From: Pseudovibrio japonicus
Lineage (GTDB): Bacteria > Pseudomonadota > Alphaproteobacteria > Rhizobiales > Stappiaceae
DNA length: 64,000 nucleotides
Assembly (NCBI RefSeq): GCF_014651595.1
Contig: NZ_BMXE01000012.1
Coordinates: 35,191-99,190, forward strand
Direction of reading: 5' to 3'
The position numbers were made by a program, and so were the translations under genes. The notes beneath the pieces are model-generated. The model was not told where the DNA came from. It worked only from the letters and a program-made list of their open reading frames with translations, and ran no database searches. This document shows positions 42,728-50,689 of this stretch, piece after piece. Each line of letters begins with the position of its first letter. Position 1 is the stretch's first letter.

Positions 42728-43573
42728 TCAACCAGCAGCATAAGTTACCTGCTTTTGAACCCCAAGACCTTCCACGCCTAGCTCGATCTTGTCACCCGGC
42801 TTCAGATAAACTTGTGGCTTCTGCCCCATACCAACACCGGAGGGCGTCCCTGTAGAGATCACATCACCCGGCTGTAAACTCATGAACTGGGAGAGATGCG
42901 AGATCACCTGCGCCACACCAAACACCATGGTTTTGGTTGAACCATCTTGATAACGATGACCATTCACTTCCAGATATAGGGAGAGGTTCTGCGGATCTTC
43001 CACTTCTTCGCGTGTCACGAGCCATGGCCCGATAGGCCCAAATGTGTCAGCCGATTTACCCTTCACCCACTGACCGCTGCGGTGCAGCTGAGAATCACGC
43101 TCTGACACGTCGTTGACCACGCAGTACCCGGCCACATAAGTCAGCGCGTCTTCTTCACTCACATACTTCGCGTGTTTCCCAATCACCACACCAAGCTCAA
43201 CTTCCCAGTCGGTCGTCACAGAACCGCGCGGTATCTCGATACCATCGTTCGGGCCACAGATGGCCGAGGTCGCCTTCATGAAAATCACAGGCTCCTTCGG
43301 CACCGGCATGCCAGCTTCCGCTGCATGATCGGAGTAGTTAAGGCCAACGCAAACAAACTTGCCCACATTACCAACACACGCACCAATGCGCGGATCACCT
43401 TGCACCACTGGCAGGCTGGACAGGTCGAGCGCCGCAATCTTCGCAAGCACCTCGTCGCTCAAAGCATCCCCGGCGATATCATCAACCACGCCAGAAAGAT
43501 CACGAATGTTCCCATCCGCATCCAGAATACCCGGTGCCTCCGCGTTCACCTCACCAAATCTAACAAGCTTCAT
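42728..43573 (-). CDS. Fumarylacetoacetate hydrolase family protein
   Basis: 281 residues. Cleaves or hydrolyses a C-C bond of a 2,4-diketo acid. The metal site is seen in the family order: FVCVGLNYSDHAAE, DWEVELGVVIG (acidic ligands) and NDVSERDSQ, then STGTPSGVGMG near the C-terminus. Sequences of this subgroup include the 2,4-diketo-3-deoxy-L-fuconate hydrolases of L-fucose breakdown. The divergent gene at 43896 is fuconolactonase-like, which fits that pathway. Other substrates (ureidoglycolate, catechol meta-cleavage products) cannot be excluded. Confidence 0.86.
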   Translation of the reverse strand: MKLVRFGEVNAEAPGILDADGNIRDLSGVVDDIAGDALSDEVLAKIAALDLSSLPVVQGDPRIGACVGNVGKFVCVGLNYSDHAAEAGMPVPKEPVIFMKATSAICGPNDGIEIPRGSVTTDWEVELGVVIGKHAKYVSEEDALTYVAGYCVVNDVSERDSQLHRSGQWVKGKSADTFGPIGPWLVTREEVEDPQNLSLYLEVNGHRYQDGSTKTMVFGVAQVISHLSQFMSLQPGDVISTGTPSGVGMGQKPQVYLKPGDKIELGVEGLGVQKQVTYAAG

Positions 43574-43895
43574 GTCCTACCCTCACTATTAAGTGGCCCA
43601 GCTACCATCAATGGCCTGTGTTCGTCCGGTTGTAAATAATCTTTCATTACAATCCAGATACACCATCAAACCGGACAGACGTCCCGTTGTTTGATGAGCA
43701 AGCGCTGCAAAGCACCAGATCTCACAGCACTATCCCCTTACCGGTAGCACCGCAAACACACCTTCTAAAAACCGGAGATGAGCCTCTAAAAATTTCATGC
43801 CATTCTGAACAAAGTGCAAAAGAAGGAAAGAGATCTCCTTACCGTCAACACCCCTGCCCTCACTGTTAACGTGTTTTCCAAACAAGAGGTGAAGC
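43574..43895. promoter_or_regulatory. Divergent promoter region with inverted repeat
   Basis: 322 bases between FAH and amidohydrolase genes. GTCCGGTTG (43624-43632) and CAAACCGGAC (43667-43676) form a spaced inverted repeat whose half sites share CCGGTTTG. They may be two sites for one regulator. No gene is supported here. Confidence 0.45.
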
Positions 43896-44741
43896 ATGCT
43901 TAGGATCGATGCCCACCAACATTTCTGGAAACTTTCCCGTAGTGACTACCGCTGGCTGACACCAGACCTGAAGGCCATTTACAAAGACTTCCACCCTAGC
44001 GACCTCCAGCCTTTACTCAGCCAAGCCAACATGGACGGCACCATCCTCGTTCAAGCAGCAGACACCATTGAAGAAACCCGGTTCCTCCTGCAAATGGCCA
44101 CAGAACACGACTGGATCCTAGGCATTGTCGGCTGGGTAAATATGGAAGCTACTAACGCCCCATCCGTCATCGGCGAGCTTGCCCAGAACCCAAAACTCGT
44201 CGGCATTCGTCCCATGATCCATGACATTGCGGATGATGAATGGATGCTACAGGAGAGCCTGCGCCCCGCCATTCATGCCCTAATAGACAACAGCCTGACG
44301 CTCGACCTACTGGTGCGACCAAGGCACCTGCCGCACCTCAAGATTTTCCTCAACCGCTATCCAGAGCTACGCGCAGCCATCAACCATTGCGCCAAACCGG
44401 ATATCCGCAGGAACGCATTCGAAGATTGGGCTGATCACCTCTCAGAGATCGCAGGCACGTCCTCAGTCTTCTGCAAGCTCTCCGGCCTTCTCACCGAAGC
44501 TCCTGAACACGCAGGCTTCGAAGACATCGCACCCTACGCCTTTCACATCCTAAACTGCTTCAGCCCGCAACGCGTCATGTTCGGCAGCGATTGGCCAGTC
44601 CTCCTCCTCGCAAACACCTATCAAAACTGGGTGGGTATGGTGGAACAACTCACAGCAGATCTGGCTCAAGCCGACCAAAGCGAAATCTTTGGAGGCACCG
44701 CCGCACGGTTCTACCTCGCCAAAGCAAGGGAGCTCCCCTGA
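43896..44741 (+). CDS. Amidohydrolase 2 family protein (fuconolactonase-like)
   Basis: 281-residue TIM-barrel hydrolase of COG3618. Motifs in order: DAHQHFW (HxH metal site, residues 5-11), the core around VGWVNMEA, NHCAKPDIR, and the MFGSDWPV Asp near the end (about 228-234). COG3618 includes L-fuconolactonase and L-rhamnono-lactonase, which open sugar lactones, and 2-pyrone dicarboxylate hydrolase. The divergent FAH-family gene favours a deoxy-sugar acid pathway. The ribosome binding site is GAGG. Confidence 0.85.
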   Translation: MLRIDAHQHFWKLSRSDYRWLTPDLKAIYKDFHPSDLQPLLSQANMDGTILVQAADTIEETRFLLQMATEHDWILGIVGWVNMEATNAPSVIGELAQNPKLVGIRPMIHDIADDEWMLQESLRPAIHALIDNSLTLDLLVRPRHLPHLKIFLNRYPELRAAINHCAKPDIRRNAFEDWADHLSEIAGTSSVFCKLSGLLTEAPEHAGFEDIAPYAFHILNCFSPQRVMFGSDWPVLLLANTYQNWVGMVEQLTADLAQADQSEIFGGTAARFYLAKARELP

Positions 44742-44770
44742 CACACCGGCGACTTTATATTGCCTTCCTT

Positions 44771-45631
44771 CTACCGACGAAACTGGGCCCGGTATTCACG
44801 AGGTGTCATGCCTTTCACCGCGCGAAACTGCCTGTTGAAGTTTGCAAGCGCCGAATAGCCCACATTGTGAGCAATCACGGCAATCGGCGCCTCCCCACCG
44901 GATAGCTGCGCGCACGCATCACCAATCCGAATACGCTTCAGATACTCCGAGACCGTCTGCCCCGTATGACGCTGAAACAGCCGGTGCACACCAGAAACAC
45001 TCAGCGCCGCAGTCTCTGCTAGCTCTTCCAGCGGTAACACGCGAGAATACTCCGAGTGTATCAGCGTCAACACCCTGTCGATCCGCTCGTTCCCCCCATC
45101 AGCGCTGGAAAGCACCACCGGATCATGGGCAAGTTGCACCGCCTGTTCATCTTCGGAGAGCTCCGCCAATACTCTGAGAACAATAAACAGTCGCTCCAGA
45201 GAACTTTCTTCAAAGAAGCTTCTGATCTTCGGTACCACCCGATATCGTGCTTCCTCACTAAAACTCAGCCCTGCCAGCGACCGCTGAAACAGTTTCCGGA
45301 CGCCAGCCAGCTCCGGCATCCCAAAGGTGATCCGCTCAATCCAATCCGGCTCAAACCAGATTACCAGCACCACATATGGTGCACGCTCATCAAGCTTGCC
45401 GCTGGACGCCCACGTATGCGGAAGGTTGGGCCCAAGCAACACAAGGTCAGCGTCTCCATACTCTGCCACATGATCACCCACATAACGCTGTCCAGTAGAA
45501 TTCAACGTCAGTGTCAATTCATACTCAGGATGGTGATGCCATGAAAAAGGAATGCCCTCCTCAAGGCACCGGTTCATAATCTTGAATGAACCGTCTTCAG
45601 TGTCTGGCAATTTCTCCAGATATGACCGCAT
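44771..45631 (-). CDS. AraC family transcriptional regulator
   Basis: 286 residues: N-terminal cupin sensor domain (HHHPEYELTLTLNSTGQRYVGD, about 32-52) and C-terminal double helix-turn-helix (about 185-286, LAETAALSVSGVHRLFQRHTGQTVSEYLKRIRI and VGYSALANFNRQFRAVKGMTPREYR). It is divergent from the PhyH gene and the probable activator of it. It also converges with the fuconolactonase-like gene. Confidence 0.93.
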   Translation of the reverse strand: MRSYLEKLPDTEDGSFKIMNRCLEEGIPFSWHHHPEYELTLTLNSTGQRYVGDHVAEYGDADLVLLGPNLPHTWASSGKLDERAPYVVLVIWFEPDWIERITFGMPELAGVRKLFQRSLAGLSFSEEARYRVVPKIRSFFEESSLERLFIVLRVLAELSEDEQAVQLAHDPVVLSSADGGNERIDRVLTLIHSEYSRVLPLEELAETAALSVSGVHRLFQRHTGQTVSEYLKRIRIGDACAQLSGGEAPIAVIAHNVGYSALANFNRQFRAVKGMTPREYRAQFRR

Positions 45632-45666
45632 TTCACCCTCTGAAACTAGAAAACGCCAGAATAGTA

Positions 45667-45704
45667 CCAGTATCAGCTGGTTTAGAACAACTCTGAAGTA
45701 CTGG
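45667..45704. promoter_or_regulatory. Inverted half-sites between araC-type and phyH genes
   Basis: CCAGTA (45667-45672) and TACTGG (45699-45704), 26 bases between them, in the 117-base region that separates the regulator from the dioxygenase gene. Candidate AraC-type sites. Confidence 0.3.
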
Positions 45705-45748
45705 AAGCGCTACACTTTCAATCTCATCACAAGATCCGGGAGGAACAC

Positions 45749-46684
45749 ATGGACGCTGAACTGCTTACAGACGACCACTGGGGCTCTACCTCAACCGACA
45801 CCCAGCTGAAGGACATCAAGAAGACACTGCCCCTGCGCGTCTTGTCCGAAGAAGACTGGCAACACTGGATCACCCGTGGCTACGTCATCGTTCGTCAGGC
45901 CGTGCCGCAGGAAAACGTGAAACGACTGGTCGACCTGCTTTGGGAATTTGATGAAAAAGATCCCAACGATCCGACCACATGGCACACCCCACAACGCCGT
46001 GCCCACAAAATGCAGGAACTCAACAACGCTGGCATGCTGGAAATCTATAACCACCAGTACCTGTGGGACAACCGCATGCAACAACGCGTTTACGACGCCT
46101 TCGTCGACATCTGGGACAGAGAGGACCTCTGGGTCAGCATCGACCGCGCCAACCTCAACCCACCCAAGAAGAACCGCGACGGCAAACCCGGCTTCATCCA
46201 TTGGGACGTAGACACATCCCTGCGCCCCCTACCAATCAGCGTTCAGGGCGTTCTCTCGCTGGTCAAACAGGATGAGGAAACCGGTGGCTTCCAATGTATC
46301 CCGAAACTCTTTGAGGAGTTCGAGGAGTGGGTCAAAACGCAGCCGGAAGACCGTGATCCAAAGCATCCGGACTACGCAGGCTACGAGATCGAAAAGATCG
46401 AAATGGAAGCGGGCGACCTAATGATCTTCAACGCCCTCCTCGCCCACGGCATCCGGCCAAACAATTCCAGAGACAAAGTCCGCATCGCCCAATACATCTC
46501 CATGTTCCCCGCGGAACAGGATAAGGACGCTCTAAGACAGGACCGCATCCATCAATGGCGCGACATGGAGCCACCCAAACGCGCATCCTTCCCCGGCGAT
46601 CCACGCGAGTGGGAAAAGAAGAACAGCAAAACCGCCGAGCTCACTGACCTCGGAAAGAAGCTATTGGGCTTGAACCTCTGGTAA
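45749..46684 (+). CDS. Phytanoyl-CoA dioxygenase (PhyH) family protein
   Basis: 311-residue non-haem Fe(II)/2-oxoglutarate oxygenase. The iron ligands are H151-x-D153 (IHWDVD) and H233 (LLAHGIRPNNS), with the 2-oxoglutarate Arg shortly after (RDKVRIAQY). The substrate is unknown; bacterial PhyH proteins hydroxylate small molecules, ectoine being one example. The gene is divergent from an AraC-type regulator and followed by a terminator. GGGAGG lies seven bases before the ATG. Confidence 0.9.
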   Translation: MDAELLTDDHWGSTSTDTQLKDIKKTLPLRVLSEEDWQHWITRGYVIVRQAVPQENVKRLVDLLWEFDEKDPNDPTTWHTPQRRAHKMQELNNAGMLEIYNHQYLWDNRMQQRVYDAFVDIWDREDLWVSIDRANLNPPKKNRDGKPGFIHWDVDTSLRPLPISVQGVLSLVKQDEETGGFQCIPKLFEEFEEWVKTQPEDRDPKHPDYAGYEIEKIEMEAGDLMIFNALLAHGIRPNNSRDKVRIAQYISMFPAEQDKDALRQDRIHQWRDMEPPKRASFPGDPREWEKKNSKTAELTDLGKKLLGLNLW

Positions 46685-46687
46685 AAC

Positions 46688-46724
46688 AAAAAAGAGCGCT
46701 TCCCCTCTTGGGGAAACGCTCTTG
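46688..46724. terminator. Bidirectional terminator between phyH and VOC genes
   Basis: AAGAGCG-c-TTCCCC-tctt-GGGGAA-a-CGCTCTT hairpin; the minus strand carries a six-T run after it. Confidence 0.9.
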
Positions 46725-46741
46725 CACCGGATTTATTTGCG

Positions 46742-47125
46742 CTACATGTAGCTTACCACCTCAAACTCAATTCCATCATCATCATCGAAGTAGAACCGGC
46801 GCCCCGGCTCATAATCAGCGTGGTTTCGGGTTTTATAACCACCCGCCAGCACCTTCTTCTCAACGGCATCCAGATCACCAACAACCACACCAACATGGTT
46901 CAGGCTGCCATGAGTGACGTAGTTATCTTCCTTGCTCTCATTCGTGTTGCCCAGAGAATAAACGGCGATGTAACTGTCATCCGTTCCAACATGAACAGTA
47001 GTCCCACCTGCACGTGCTGCGCCCTGCCAACGCACCTGCCAGCCGAACCAATCAGAAAGACGGCTCGCGGTTGCAATGGGGTCAGATACAGTGATATTGA
47101 CGTGCTCCAAAAAACTCTTTGTCAT
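46742..47125 (-). CDS. VOC/glyoxalase-like protein, SoxR-controlled
   Basis: 127 residues from the ATG at 47125 (AAAGG eight bases upstream). Single vicinal-oxygen-chelate domain made of two beta-alpha-beta repeats (FLEHVNITVSDP at the start, LNHVGVVVGDLDAVEKKVL in the middle, GRRFYFDDDDGIEFEVVSY at the end), with His, His and Glu as possible metal ligands. Family members detoxify or bind electrophiles and redox-active drugs. The promoter contains a SoxR box inside a 19-bp spacer, so expression should respond to redox-cycling compounds. Confidence 0.88.
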   Translation of the reverse strand: MTKSFLEHVNITVSDPIATASRLSDWFGWQVRWQGAARAGGTTVHVGTDDSYIAVYSLGNTNESKEDNYVTHGSLNHVGVVVGDLDAVEKKVLAGGYKTRNHADYEPGRRFYFDDDDGIEFEVVSYM

Positions 47126-47160
47126 CGCAATAGCCTTTCTTTTGACTTCTGATGACACCC

Positions 47161-47191
47161 TGTGTAGGACTTCAAGTTAGGTTTAAGTCAA
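47161..47191 (-). promoter_or_regulatory. SoxR-box promoter of the VOC gene
   Basis: Reading the minus strand: -35 TTGACT (47186-47191), a 19-base spacer and -10 TACACA (47161-47166). The + strand dyad CTTCAAGTTAGGTTTAAG (47170-47187) matches the SoxR box CCTCAAGTTAACTTGAGG at 13 of 18 positions. A spacer of 19 instead of 17 bases is the hallmark of MerR-type activated promoters. Confidence 0.75.
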
Positions 47192-47214
47192 GAACTAATT
47201 TTGAGAAATTTGTA

Positions 47215-47676
47215 ATGCCTGCGACTGTCCTGACAATAGGTGAACTCGCTGACCGCACCGGTCTCACCACATCCGCCATTCGTTTTTATGAGACAAAGGG
47301 GATCGTCACTGCCAGCCGCAATGCCGGCGGTCAGCGCCGCTTCATGCGAGCCGACATCCGCCGCCTATCCTTTGCCTTGATCGCGCAGGAATTCGGCTTC
47401 ACCATCAAAGAGATTTCCGACCAACTCGCGACCCTGCCGCCGGGCCGCGCGCCCAACAAGGCTGACTGGCAACGCCTGAGCCAACAGTTCAAACTTCACT
47501 TGGACGAACGCATCGCCCGCATGGAACGCCTCAGGTCCACTCTCGATGGCTGCATGGGCTGTGGCTGCCTCTCTCTGACAGAATGCAACCTCTACAACGC
47601 CGGCGACGCCGCCACCATCTACGGCCGCGGCCCCCGCTTCATCTACGGCGACAAATCATTTGCTGAGGATGATTAA
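47215..47676 (+). CDS. soxR: Redox-sensitive MerR-family regulator SoxR
   Basis: 153 residues from the ATG at 47215. MerR-type helix-turn-helix (LTIGELADRTGLTTSAIRFYETKGI), dimerisation helix, and the [2Fe-2S] motif C113-x2-C116-x-C118-x5-C124 (CMGCGCLSLTEC) that defines SoxR. An upstream ATG at 47152 lies inside the shared promoter and is unlikely. The iron-sulfur cluster is oxidised or nitrosylated to switch on the target promoter, here most likely the divergent VOC gene. In non-enteric bacteria SoxR acts on small sets of redox-drug genes and not on soxS; no soxS gene is seen. Confidence 0.95.
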   Translation: MPATVLTIGELADRTGLTTSAIRFYETKGIVTASRNAGGQRRFMRADIRRLSFALIAQEFGFTIKEISDQLATLPPGRAPNKADWQRLSQQFKLHLDERIARMERLRSTLDGCMGCGCLSLTECNLYNAGDAATIYGRGPRFIYGDKSFAEDD

Positions 47677-47797
47677 TCGGGCTGGTCCGTCAGTTCGCCT
47701 AACTCTTGGGACATCAGTCAATCGTACGCAAGAAATTACTATTTGCGCACCGAGCCCGTAGTTGAAATCAAAATCGTTGGACTACAACTGTGTCGCT

Positions 47798-47833
47798 GTG
47801 CCTGTCCATCATTATCCGATAATGGACAGGCAC
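47798..47833. terminator. Perfect 12-bp hairpin between soxR and the exopolysaccharide locus
   Basis: GTGCCTGTCCAT-(12)-ATGGACAGGCAC, with an alternative inner hairpin CATTATC-c-GATAATG (47810-47824). It lies between two convergent stop codons but has no T-run on either strand, so its role as terminator is assumed from position. Confidence 0.5.
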
Positions 47834-47855
47834 AATCACTTAAACATAGTTCAGA

Positions 47856-48449
47856 TCAGAAGAACCGTTCTGGAATCCGGATGCTATCACCTGGTTGGAT
47901 ATGAACGCGAGTTCCGGTAAGCGCAACGGACACTTCACGGTCGGTCCCTACCTTGCGGATATAGACCGCTTTATCATTTGCACGATAAGAGTAGCCCCCA
48001 GCAATTGCCACTGCATCCTGAAGGGTCAATCCGGTCTTGTACGGGTATTCTCCGGGCTCCTTGATTTCACCTTGAATAAAGAACGGACGATAGTTCAAGA
48101 CTTCAAGACTAACCTTTGGGTCTCTTAGGTAACCATTACGCAAATTTGCGACGACAGACTCTTCAACCTCACTCAGGCTTTTATCCTGAGCTGAAACTTT
48201 ACCGATGAGAGGCATATTCAAGTTGCCCTGATCGTCGATAACAAACTCACCTGACAGTTCGTCTTCACCGTAGACAATCACTCTCAGCTTGTCCCCGGAG
48301 CCCAACTTGTATGCAGTAGGCTGGGAAACAGCAGCTGAGCTCTCCGTACTAACAGAAGCAACTGGAGCCTGCGGACCAGGAGCCACGCACCCTTGTAAAA
48401 CAGCGACCAAAATTAGTAATGGAAGCTTAAACCAAACCATATTTTTCAC
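47856..48449 (-). CDS. Polysaccharide export lipoprotein (Wza/ExoF-type)
   Basis: 197 residues. Lipoprotein signal with lipobox LQGC (Cys at about 21), then a poly-export domain (YKLGSGDKLRVIVYGEDELSG...GNLNMPLIGKVSA) and one SLBB-like beta-grasp domain (RPFFIQGEIKEPGEYPYKTGLTLQDAVAIAGGY). Outer-membrane or periplasmic part of the Wza-Wzc export channel; short versions like this are typical of rhizobial-type systems. Part of the same-strand operon with the genes to its right. Confidence 0.9.
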   Translation of the reverse strand: MKNMVWFKLPLLILVAVLQGCVAPGPQAPVASVSTESSAAVSQPTAYKLGSGDKLRVIVYGEDELSGEFVIDDQGNLNMPLIGKVSAQDKSLSEVEESVVANLRNGYLRDPKVSLEVLNYRPFFIQGEIKEPGEYPYKTGLTLQDAVAIAGGYSYRANDKAVYIRKVGTDREVSVALTGTRVHIQPGDSIRIPERFF

Positions 48450-48474
48450 AGCACTATAACCCCTGAAGCCCCTG

Positions 48475-49881
48475 CTATTTTCTTAGCTCGCGCGTAGTAA
48501 ACGACTGAGAAACGCCCAAACTCAGCAAACAGATAAACACGAGCGCCACAGCTTGTATCTCTATACTAAAATCTACCAGGGAATGAATACCCAAAATGAC
48601 GATCGAGCAGATACCGATGACTGGAAATTTCTTGGACTTCTTACGTGCATAAGTTCCTTTAACGCACCTGTAAAATGCCCATCCAAAGACAGCAAGAACG
48701 ATAGCAGCTGCAGGTATTCCTAATCCTACGATCAGCTCAAGATAGCTGTTGTGTATTTTATCCCAAACGAGGTTCACTGGCAGATCACTTGAAGGATAGA
48801 ACGGCATCATTGTCGGAAACGCCCCAAGCCCTATCCCAGTTAAGGGATAATCCGAAATCATATTGGAAGCAATTTCGTATACCTCTAACCGGTAGCTATC
48901 CCCAAAACCTTGGCGGTATAGTCTGCTGCCTAAACCTTGACCCGATGCAAATAGGATTGCGACAATCCCGCACAGAGCCGTTCCGGCAACACCGATCATC
49001 GAGAATGTCTTAGACCCATTAGCTCGTTCATCTCTGATCGAAAATGGCCCCAGAACCAGAAACACAAAGACTAGCAAGCCTGCGAGGCTACTCAGTATCC
49101 CCGCACGCGAATGCGTGAGCAACAAAGCTCCCCACAACATAATACTAATAACAAAGAACAGCCCCACCTGCCGCGAGAAAATACTCTCGACAAAATATGA
49201 CATCCCATAAGAACCACCGCTCCTTCGCAGCTTCTTACGTAGCTCCGAGTAGCAATAAGCCGTCGCCGCGAGCGCGCACATGCCAAAGTATGTGGCGGCA
49301 CTATTTCGGTTGACAAAGGTAGAAGAAAGATCAACCTTCGAAGGACGCTCTCCAAACCAAAGAATGTCGGTCGCGCCAGTGCTCAGCGCCCATGCACCGT
49401 AAAACGCATAGCCAAACGCGGAATATATGACCGTTTTCAGAAATAGTTCGGCATTCTCGGCATCTTGACCGTAATACAGAACCAACCACGCGAATATCAG
49501 ATAGGATGTCAAGCGTACCAGGGAGAGTTCTGTAAGCGCAGCATTTGCCGTAATGCGACCATCGATAGACTGTTGAAGCGTCTGCTCAGCGTATGACCAA
49601 ATGGGGTTGGACAGCCCCCCCAAATCCAGCGGCAACCATTGAATTACGCCCCAGGTCAACACAAAACCCACCGAGACCAAGGGGATCGCTACCTTGCTGA
49701 ACTTCAACATAGAACGCCCACCACACGCCTTAGCAAGGCACCAGCAGACAAATCCAAAAGAGATAATTGAGGCGTTAATGATCCAGGGAAGCAGACGGTT
49801 ACTTCCTAAAACTAATGGTGCCCAAGCTAACAATAGTACAATGGAAAAAATAGCTAATCGGTCAAACCACTTGGCAGTCAT
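48475..49881 (-). CDS. O-antigen ligase/Wzy-type polymerase
   Basis: 468 residues with about 12 membrane segments and a large periplasmic loop. Motifs of the Wzy/WaaL fold: STFVNRNSAATYFGM before the loop, LLTHSRAGI and GIGLGAFPTMMPFYP followed by KIHNSYLELIVGLG (His-containing). In an operon with Wza and a BY-kinase it should be the exopolysaccharide repeat-unit polymerase rather than an LPS ligase. The gene is AT-rich relative to the genome. Confidence 0.86.
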   Translation of the reverse strand: MTAKWFDRLAIFSIVLLLAWAPLVLGSNRLLPWIINASIISFGFVCWCLAKACGGRSMLKFSKVAIPLVSVGFVLTWGVIQWLPLDLGGLSNPIWSYAEQTLQQSIDGRITANAALTELSLVRLTSYLIFAWLVLYYGQDAENAELFLKTVIYSAFGYAFYGAWALSTGATDILWFGERPSKVDLSSTFVNRNSAATYFGMCALAATAYCYSELRKKLRRSGGSYGMSYFVESIFSRQVGLFFVISIMLWGALLLTHSRAGILSSLAGLLVFVFLVLGPFSIRDERANGSKTFSMIGVAGTALCGIVAILFASGQGLGSRLYRQGFGDSYRLEVYEIASNMISDYPLTGIGLGAFPTMMPFYPSSDLPVNLVWDKIHNSYLELIVGLGIPAAAIVLAVFGWAFYRCVKGTYARKKSKKFPVIGICSIVILGIHSLVDFSIEIQAVALVFICLLSLGVSQSFTTRELRK

Positions 49882-49919
49882 AATCTATGTATTCCGTTGA
49901 TATCACTATTATTATTATC

Positions 49920-50684
49920 TTATAAGAAGCGTTCTGAACTGCCTTCCAACACCAAAACCGCAAGAGTGTTCGTCGCGTATGCGCCAGTATCAAGATTTAT
50001 CCGGTTGGGCAGAACCTCAGGCTCAGCAATTGGGGTATGTCCGTGGACCACTCGTTTTGGGTGAGAACCGCTGTACTGCAGGAATTCATCCCTAATCCAA
50101 AGCCGATCGCTGTCCGTTTGCTCACTCAGCTTTCGTTTTGGTTTAATGCCCGCATGGACAAAATAGTAATCGCCCAGCTCAAAACTGCTTTCAAGCCTTT
50201 CAAAGAAGGCGCGTGGTGCCCCAGCCACCGCATCCACTAGTTGGGAGCGAATGTTTTCGAGGTCCCGACTTAGATCGCCACCACCAACGTTGATGCCGTA
50301 AGATGCAAGAGTCTCGCGCCCGCCATAGTTCAACCACTCTGACAGAGAGTGGGGATCACGAAGACACTGCATCAGCATTTCCTCATGATTACCCTTCAGG
50401 CAAATCCGGGTTCTTGAACCACTCGGTCCACCGCATAAGGTTTTTACGACCTCCGCGCTCTGTGGCCCGCGGTCAACGTAGTCTCCGAGGAAAACCTCAA
50501 AAACGTCGCCCTCAAACGTAGAAGCATCTCGATCGATCTTCTCCAGGCAGTCAAGCAACAAGTCATACCGGCCATGGATATCGCCAACAGCATACACGCG
50601 AGTGTTTTCGGGAACCGAAAACACTCGCGTGCTAGAAACTTCTTCAGCTCTTCCGATGAAGAGAGACTTGATACGATCGAACAT
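49920..50684 (-). CDS. PPP-family serine/threonine protein phosphatase
   Basis: 254 residues with the full PPP metallophosphatase motif set: GDIHGRYD, GDYVDRG, GNHEE, VHAG and HGHTP. It lies six bases after the stop of the BY-kinase gene and belongs to the same operon. In most capsule systems the kinase is dephosphorylated by a low-molecular-weight or PHP-type tyrosine phosphatase. Here this PPP enzyme takes the place, and dual specificity is known in bacterial PPP proteins, so it may act on the kinase. That link is an inference. Confidence 0.88.
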   Translation of the reverse strand: MFDRIKSLFIGRAEEVSSTRVFSVPENTRVYAVGDIHGRYDLLLDCLEKIDRDASTFEGDVFEVFLGDYVDRGPQSAEVVKTLCGGPSGSRTRICLKGNHEEMLMQCLRDPHSLSEWLNYGGRETLASYGINVGGGDLSRDLENIRSQLVDAVAGAPRAFFERLESSFELGDYYFVHAGIKPKRKLSEQTDSDRLWIRDEFLQYSGSHPKRVVHGHTPIAEPEVLPNRINLDTGAYATNTLAVLVLEGSSERFL

Positions 50685-50689
50685 GGGCC

